DNA from: CAZUDI01 sp964618975
Lineage (GTDB): Bacteria > Desulfobacterota > Desulfomonilia > UBA1062
NCBI GenBank assembly: GCA_964618975.1
Contig: CAZUDI010000037.1
Coordinates: 1 to 38,480 of the forward strand
DNA length: 38,480 bases
Direction: 5' to 3'
Positions within the stretch are counted from its first letter, which is position 1; the number at the start of each line of letters is the position of its first letter. The translations under genes were made by a program, and so were the position numbers. Positions 30,537 through 38,480 of this stretch are shown here, in pieces. The notes under the pieces were generated by a model. That model saw only the letters and a list, made by a program, of their open reading frames with translations. It made no database searches and had not been told where the DNA came from.

Positions 30537-32420
30537 TCATGCGGGTGCACCGCCACCCGGCGGGGCGACCTGGCGCCGGCGCGGGGCGAGCAGGATGGTA
30601 TCACGCAGGGCCTTCTCGTTCTTGGCATTCATCCAGCGGGTCTCGAAATCGGGGTCCTGGAAGATCTGGGCGATGGCGGCCAGTGAATGGAGATGCATCT
30701 GGCGCATGTCACGGGTGCTCATGAGGACGAAGACCGCATGCACCTCCTGGAAGTCCTCAGAGAAACGGATCCCTCCCCGGCAGCGTGCCACAAGGATCTC
30801 GAAGGTCCGCTGTCCCCGGACCCGGACATGCGGAATGGAGAGGAAGGGGCTCAGCACCGTGGAGCTCTGCTCCTCCCGGATCAGAAACATCCCCTTGAGG
30901 ATCAACTGCCTGATCCTGCCCCTCTCGGCCAGCAGCCCGGATACGGCCTCGAAGAACTCCTCCTTGGTCAGAGAACGCTCGATATCCAGCACCAGGCAGT
31001 CTTCGATGAGTTCGTCGAAGCGATCCTTGGCGATGCTGTCACGCTCGTGGATGATCTCCTTGAGCTCGGTCTCCAGCACATGGTCGGTGTATTCGCGCTC
31101 CAGGAGGCGCTCGATCAGGTGCAGCAGGGCGAATTCCTTGTTCCGGCCCGTGCGGCCGTAATACCCGTGCAGCAACGCCCCGCCCAGGATGATGAACAGC
31201 ATGGTGACCAGGCTGACGATTCCGGTCTGGAACAGCAGCATGCCGAAGCCCAGCAGGCCCAGGAGCTGGATCCAGGGATAGAAGGGGGCATGGAAGTGGG
31301 GCCGGTAATTCTGCAGGTGGCTCTCGCGCATGATGATGATGGAGAGGCACGAGAAGACATAGGTGAGGATGAGCACGCTGGAGGCAGCCTTGACCACGAC
31401 CTCCATGGTGAAGCAGAGCGTGGCGACGACCAGCCCTCCCGTTAACAGGATAGCGACATGCGGTGTGTGAAAGCGCACATTCACCCGAGAGAACACCTCC
31501 GGTAGCAACCCGTCGCGGCTCAAGGCCAGCGGATAGCGCGAGGCGGCCATGATACCCGCATTGGCGGCCGTGAGGAGGGCACAGATGGCCACCACGTTGA
31601 AGGCCACCCCGCCCGAGGGCCCCAGGAAAGACCGGGCCGCCAGGGAGACGGGATCGAAGGCGCCCCGGAGCATTTCAGGGCGGGCCACGCCGATGGTGAC
31701 GAAGATGACGCTCAGATAGGCACATCCCACCACCACGAGCGCCAGAATCATGCTCCTCGGGATGCTCACTGCCGGGGACTGCACCTCTTCGGCAATGCTG
31801 GCGATCTTGAGCAGCCCGCCGAAGGAAACGAAGATGAAGCCCGCCCCGGCCATCACCCCCTGCAGCCCCTGCGGGGCGAAGGGCGCATAGTGCTGGACAT
31901 CGATCGCAGTCAGGCCCCGGAAGACATACAGACCCAGGGCCGCCAGGATGAGACCCACGAGGATGGTCTGGATGACTCCGGCCTGGCGAACGCCCAGGAG
32001 ATTGACGAGCAGGAAGGCCAGGCAGAAAATTCCGGCCACGAGCGCCGGCGACCCGCCGATAAGGGGGCCGGCAAAGATCGTGACCGCCAGCAGCTCCACG
32101 GCGCTCTTCAGGCACAGGGAAATCCAGGTGATCAGTCCGTAGACCGTGCCCACGGAGGGGCCCATACTGCGGGAGACGAAGAAATAGGCCCCTCCCGCCT
32201 TGGGCATGGCCGAACTCAGCTCGGCCTGGCTCAGCATGCCGGTGGCGGCCAGGAGCCAGGCCAGCAGATAGGCGGCGAGCAGTCCGGGCCCGCTGATGGC
32301 ATAGGCCAGACCGGGCAGGATGAAGAGCCCCGAAAGCATGGCCCCGCAGGCCACACTCGCGGCATCGACCATCCCCAGCCGCCGCTTGAGATCCCCGCGC
32401 CCTGCCGGACCCTCCTGCAT
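30537..32420 (-). CDS. APC-family amino acid permease fused to a PTS EIIA-type regulatory domain
   Basis: Product of 627 residues. Residues 12-425 form about twelve membrane segments of an amino acid/polyamine (APC) permease, with the glycine-rich first helix (ASVACGAMLSGLFILPG), EEVQSPAVSIPRSM and ANAGIMAASRYPLALSRDG. Residues 430-470 are a charged helical linker. Residues 470-600 match the PTS EIIA type-2 (mannitol/Ntr) domain with the phosphorylatable His531 in FLSIPHVRV. Transport activity would then be set by phosphorylation from a PTS relay. The substrate cannot be named. CAGGAGGGG precedes the ATG at 32420. Confidence 0.85.
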   Translation of the reverse strand: MQEGPAGRGDLKRRLGMVDAASVACGAMLSGLFILPGLAYAISGPGLLAAYLLAWLLAATGMLSQAELSSAMPKAGGAYFFVSRSMGPSVGTVYGLITWISLCLKSAVELLAVTIFAGPLIGGSPALVAGIFCLAFLLVNLLGVRQAGVIQTILVGLILAALGLYVFRGLTAIDVQHYAPFAPQGLQGVMAGAGFIFVSFGGLLKIASIAEEVQSPAVSIPRSMILALVVVGCAYLSVIFVTIGVARPEMLRGAFDPVSLAARSFLGPSGGVAFNVVAICALLTAANAGIMAASRYPLALSRDGLLPEVFSRVNVRFHTPHVAILLTGGLVVATLCFTMEVVVKAASSVLILTYVFSCLSIIIMRESHLQNYRPHFHAPFYPWIQLLGLLGFGMLLFQTGIVSLVTMLFIILGGALLHGYYGRTGRNKEFALLHLIERLLEREYTDHVLETELKEIIHERDSIAKDRFDELIEDCLVLDIERSLTKEEFFEAVSGLLAERGRIRQLILKGMFLIREEQSSTVLSPFLSIPHVRVRGQRTFEILVARCRGGIRFSEDFQEVHAVFVLMSTRDMRQMHLHSLAAIAQIFQDPDFETRWMNAKNEKALRDTILLAPRRRQVAPPGGGAPA

Positions 32421-32502
32421 GGCCCCTCCTGACGATATCCTATACCCTTAAATCCCGATGTCACTCAAGCACGGCTTTGTCTGCCACGGGAGCCGGGCAG
32501 GT

Positions 32503-32524
32503 AGATCCCGATGTGTCGGGATCT
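32503..32524. other. Perfect 9-bp stem-loop between the hypothetical gene and the permease-EIIA gene
   Basis: AGATCCCGA-TGTG-TCGGGATCT. On the minus strand it is 44 nt past the stop of the 134-aa gene and 83 nt upstream of the permease start. It may be a terminator without a U-tract, an mRNA stabiliser, or an operator. Confidence 0.4.
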
Positions 32525-32567
32525 CCGATCAGGTCTTCAGGGGCTTCAGGGTGTGCCGGGGGAGGGC

Positions 32568-32972
32568 TCAGACATTCCCCCCCACGCGATGGGGAACATA
32601 GCGGGCGGCCCCACTGGCGGTGTCCAGGGTCTCTTCCACCAGGGCCGCGACATAATGCAGCAGCCGTATCCCCTCACGGGGACGCTCGAGCATATCGGCT
32701 ATCAGCCGCAGCATGTACAGGGCATCGTTTCGGGAGACAAAGCACTTCCGAAACAGGGCCTGCAGGCCGACTACGATCTTCAGGTCCGGCAGGGCCGCCT
32801 TGATGTCGGTCTCCTCCAGACCGCAGTCGACCAGCTCGAATACGATGCGGGCGTAATCCCTGCCGGCCGGATCAAAATTCCCCAGAAGGAAATCGGTGGC
32901 ATCCTGGGCACTGATGAAATCGGAGCCATATACGGTCGTGAGGATTGCTGCGTAGAGTTCTTCCTTTTTCAT
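32568..32972 (-). CDS. Hypothetical protein, 134 aa
   Basis: Product of 134 residues, predicted mostly helical, soluble and acidic: MKKEELYAAILTTVYGSDFI, a central LPDLKIVVGLQALFRKCFV and ADMLERPREGIRLLHYVAAL. No family is recognised. GGTGAGGG precedes the ATG. It is divergent from the hybrid kinase and on the same strand upstream of the permease-EIIA gene (147 nt gap with a strong stem-loop). Confidence 0.65.
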   Translation of the reverse strand: MKKEELYAAILTTVYGSDFISAQDATDFLLGNFDPAGRDYARIVFELVDCGLEETDIKAALPDLKIVVGLQALFRKCFVSRNDALYMLRLIADMLERPREGIRLLHYVAALVEETLDTASGAARYVPHRVGGNV

Positions 32973-33071
32973 CCCTCACCTCGGTTGCCGGCCGCACCGG
33001 CGTTCTACCTTCCTTATCGAATGGAGGTGCGAATACTTGAATGAAATCAGATCGACGCCCGTCTCCAGCTG

Positions 33072-33092
33072 CAGGGGGAGGCCCTCCCCCTG
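33072..33092. other. Perfect 9-bp stem-loop in the divergent gap 32973-33371
   Basis: CAGGGGGAG-GCC-CTCCCCCTG, ahead of the hybrid kinase. The gap also contains a repeat copy, but no promoter at good spacing is seen. Confidence 0.35.
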
Positions 33093-33231
33093 GCCGGAGA
33101 TGGTTTTCACGTGTGTGTTCCCCCCCGGGCCTCTGCCTGCACTCGAACCTTCTCAAGGGACACGCACGCGAGCCTGCCTCCCCGTCAAAGCGCCAGAGGA
33201 GGGGACCACAACTCAAAAGCGAATTCAGGCA

Positions 33232-33303
33232 CATGAACCCCGGGGCAAACCCTGAAACCTCCTGACGCCGCCCGCAGCAAGGGCGACCCCAAGCGATTAA
33301 ACA
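33232..33303 (+). repeat. Intergenic structured repeat, copy 9
   Basis: CATGAACCCCGGGGCAAAC, CTGACGCCGCCCGCAGCAAGG core with an inserted GC stem, GCGACC and AAGCGATTAAAC tail. Ends 69 nt before the hybrid kinase start. Confidence 0.6.
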
Positions 33304-33371
33304 TCCTGTCAATGTTTGCCGATGGAACAGGTATCTAATCAGCCACGTGCATACGATGGAGGAAAGGTGCT

Positions 33372-36622
<3,251 letters not shown>

Positions 36623-36626
<4 letters not shown>

Positions 36627-37882
36627 AGATTCTGATCGTGGACGACGAGCACGTCAGCCGTGCCAAGATGCAGCAGATCATGTCCCCTCTCGGGGAATGC
36701 ACCGTGACCGAGTGCGGTAAGGAGGCCCTCGAGCGCTTTGCTCAGGCCCTGGACGAAGGGGGGCCCTTTGACATAGTCATGCTCGACATCTCCATGCCCG
36801 ATCTCGACGGCACTGAGGTACTCACACGCCTACGCGGTATGGAACAGGAAGATCCTTCCCTCGAACAGGGCGCCTTCATCATGATGGTGACGGCCCTGTC
36901 CGATAAGGCGACGGTGCTCACCTGCATCCGGGACGGCTGCAACGATTACATCGCCAAACCCTTCACCCGCGAGACCGTGTTCGGCAAACTGGATTCCCAC
37001 GGGCTCCTCCCCCAGGACAGGCGCCAGCCGCCATCTCCCGCCAAGGACCTGGTCCTCGACGAGATCGTGCAACGCTTCGCCCACGACGAGATCGACCTGC
37101 CCTCGCCCCCCGCGTTCAGCCAGAGGCTGCGCGACATGATCGCCGAGGGCTATGGCCTGCCGGAGATCGCCGAACTCATCAAGCAGGACGCCGCCATCTC
37201 CTCCAAACTCATCTCCCTGTCGAACACCGCCTACTACCGCGGAATCGAGAAAAACGCCACCGTGGATCAGGCGCTTGCCCGTCTGGGTCTGAAAACGGTG
37301 AAACGCCTGGTGGATACCATCACCAACCGCTCGCTCTATGTCACGGACAACCCCCGCTACCGCGCACTGATCGAGCGTCTGTGGGAACACTCCATCGCCT
37401 GCGCCTATGGCGCGCATATCATCGCCGAGCTGGCCGGGGTTTCCCTTCCCGGCGACAACGCCTACAATATGGGTCTGCTGCACGACATCGGCAAGCTTAT
37501 CCTGATCCAGGTGCTGGCCGAACTGGAAAAGAGGGCCCTTTCCGGGGAGGGCGTGGATGAGGACGATCTGCTGGAGACCCTCGCGACCCACCACAACCGC
37601 CTGGGGGCCGCCCTGCTGAAAAAGTGGAACTTCCCGAAGGAATTCATCCTGGTGGCGCTGTATCACGACGCCCCCCCCGAGGCGCTCAGCGACTCCAAGG
37701 CCTTCCAGGTCGTGCGCCTCGCCCATGCCCTGGTCATCGGCATGGGTTACGCATGCACCCCGCACAATGCCGAGGAGCCGTCGGACCTGGCCTTCGGCCT
37801 GGAACTCGACCCCCAGGTCCTCCCGCAGATCGAAGACCAGGTAGCCCAGTGCCTGAGTGAGGTGCGCGAGGTCTTTGCCTGA
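36623..37882 (+). CDS. Response regulator with HDOD output domain
   Basis: Product of 419 residues. The receiver (1-125) has VDDEH, Asp55 in LDISMPD, Thr90 and Lys112 in AKPFTR. The HDOD domain (about 150-345) contains LPSPPAFSQRLRD, LIKQDAAISSKLISLSNTAYYRG and GLLHDIGKLILIQVL. HDOD proteins lack the cyclic-di-GMP phosphodiesterase site and act in signal integration and stress or motility control. It is translated with the hybrid kinase through an ATGA overlap. Its receiver closely resembles the lone receiver at 13464. Confidence 0.92.
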
Positions 37883-37884
37883 CG

Positions 37885-37915
37885 TCGCAACCGGGCACCT
37901 ACCTTTGCGAGTTTT
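37885..37915 (+). terminator. Candidate terminator of the kinase/REC-HDOD operon
   Basis: TCGCAA (37885-37890) pairs with TTGCGA (37905-37910) and is followed by GTTTTGG, right after the stop. The stem is short and the U-run is only four. Confidence 0.35.
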
Positions 37916-37979
37916 GGGGTCCGGCCACGTAATAGGGACTTGAGGCGCAGGTGCACCTCGTTTACCGGCAGAGCCCAGG

Positions 37980-38204
37980 CTAGAGGCGCTGCCAGGTGAA
38001 CTGGAATTCCACCTCTTCCTGGTCGCCCTCGCGTTCGTGCTCGACGGTGAAGATCGCATCCGCCGGGATCGCGATGCGTTCACCGGCGATCTGGATGCGG
38101 AAGCTTTCTCCCCTCTCCAGCGCATCGGCCAGCCTTCTGAGCTTGGCGGCCGTCTGCCGGGCGGTGTAGGCCTTTTCCACGTCCCTGTCTCGGCTGGTCT
38201 TCAT
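37980..38204 (-). CDS. amphi-Trp domain-containing protein
   Basis: Product of 74 residues: a helical start (AYTARQTAAKLRRLADALER), then GESFRIQIAGERIAIPADA and a strand ending EVEFQFTWQRL. This is the layout of the small amphi-Trp domain family, whose members alternate hydrophobic and acidic residues near a conserved Trp. The function is not established. The ATG at 38204 has GAGGAGGG upstream. An in-frame ATG at 38294 does not. It converges on the REC-HDOD gene. Confidence 0.75.
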   Translation of the reverse strand: MKTSRDRDVEKAYTARQTAAKLRRLADALERGESFRIQIAGERIAIPADAIFTVEHEREGDQEEVEFQFTWQRL

Positions 38205-38340
38205 AGCAACCCTCCTCGTGCATGGCATGTTTAATCCCCATACTATCCCAAACGACCTCGACAGGGAAGGGCCTATGGCCTCAACTCCGGCCATGAAACA
38301 GCGGGCGTAAAGTATACCCCCCTGAAATAATCATGGCATG

Positions 38341-38397
38341 CCCCCCCGGGACAGGCCCAACCGCCCTTGAGGCCGCCATCCGACCCACAGCGCCTAG
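38341..38397 (+). repeat. Intergenic structured repeat, copy 10 (diverged)
   Basis: CCCCCGGGACAGGCCC arm, CCCTTGAGGCCGCCA core and CCGACCCACAGCGCC tail, bracketed by 8-bp inverted repeats CATGGCAT (38332-38339) and ATGCCATG (38399-38406). The remainder of 38205-38480 holds no gene or other signal that could be supported. Confidence 0.4.
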
Positions 38398-38480
38398 AAT
38401 GCCATGGAGCAGCCCTCAAAGGCAGATCTTTCTCCGGCCCCGCGCCTGGGATCGGGGATCGATCCTGCAGGGGAAGGCAT

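Noticed and set aside
38332..38406. 8-bp inverted repeats around repeat copy 10 as ends of a small transposable element
   Set aside because: No comparable flanking repeats at the other copies and no target duplication, so chance is a sufficient explanation.

Overview
The window reads as chromosomal DNA of a high-GC anaerobic bacterium, most likely a member of the former Deltaproteobacteria (Desulfobacterota). This is inferred from content: the start of an aldehyde:ferredoxin oxidoreductase, heterodisulfide-reductase-like iron-sulfur proteins, two MetV-like (methylenetetrahydrofolate reductase C-terminal domain) proteins, an ETF/FixCX electron-transfer operon, a sigma-54 activator, a long-chain acyl-CoA ligase and a hybrid kinase/HDOD pair. 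No rRNA, tRNA, CRISPR array or prophage was seen.

Layout. Positions 1-2697 are minus-strand housekeeping and redox genes: truncated AOR start, small zinc-ribbon protein, EEP-family hydrolase, thioredoxin 2, and a fragment of a clostripain-type peptidase. A membrane-anchored sigma-54 activator (2884-5058, plus) faces a minus-strand acyl-CoA ligase (5286-7097) and a PPIase/flavin-reductase pair (8518-7324). From 9024 to 30227 every gene is on the plus strand. First come an HdrD-like protein and two tandem MetV-like paralogues (9024-11997). A DUF3427-DUF3883 protein with a substituted nuclease site (12071-13054), a lone receiver protein and a polypeptide made of two TetR repressors (14107-15360) follow. 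Next is a redox operon (15651-24303): a helical protein, two GlcD-type flavoproteins flanking an HdrD/GlcF-type protein, EtfA, EtfB, FixC-like and a two-cluster FixX-like ferredoxin. A START-like exported protein, an IS1595-type transposase relic, a 997-residue lipoprotein and an acyltransferase complete the run. A permease-EIIA fusion and a small hypothetical gene are on the minus strand (30537-32972). The window closes with a hybrid histidine kinase, an REC-HDOD regulator and an amphi-Trp protein.

How the parts may work together. The 15.6-24.3 kb operon looks like a route taking electrons from one or two hydroxyacid-type substrates through flavin and iron-sulfur proteins to ETF and on to quinone or ferredoxin via FixC/FixX. 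The double TetR protein immediately upstream is the natural candidate regulator, and inverted repeats lie at both its own promoter and the operon promoter. The HdrD-like/MetV-like/MetV-like group is a second possible iron-sulfur electron-transfer module, with no MetF catalytic subunit in view.

The most unusual non-coding signal is a family of about ten structured ~55-80 nt intergenic repeats. All have the same orientation, and several lie directly ahead of genes (MetV-like 2, receiver protein, double TetR, START-like protein, hybrid kinase). Their conserved blocks are a CCAGGG..CCCTGG hairpin, GACGCCGCAA, AGGGAATTYGACC and AGCGAT. They may be a cis-regulatory RNA or a REP-like element.
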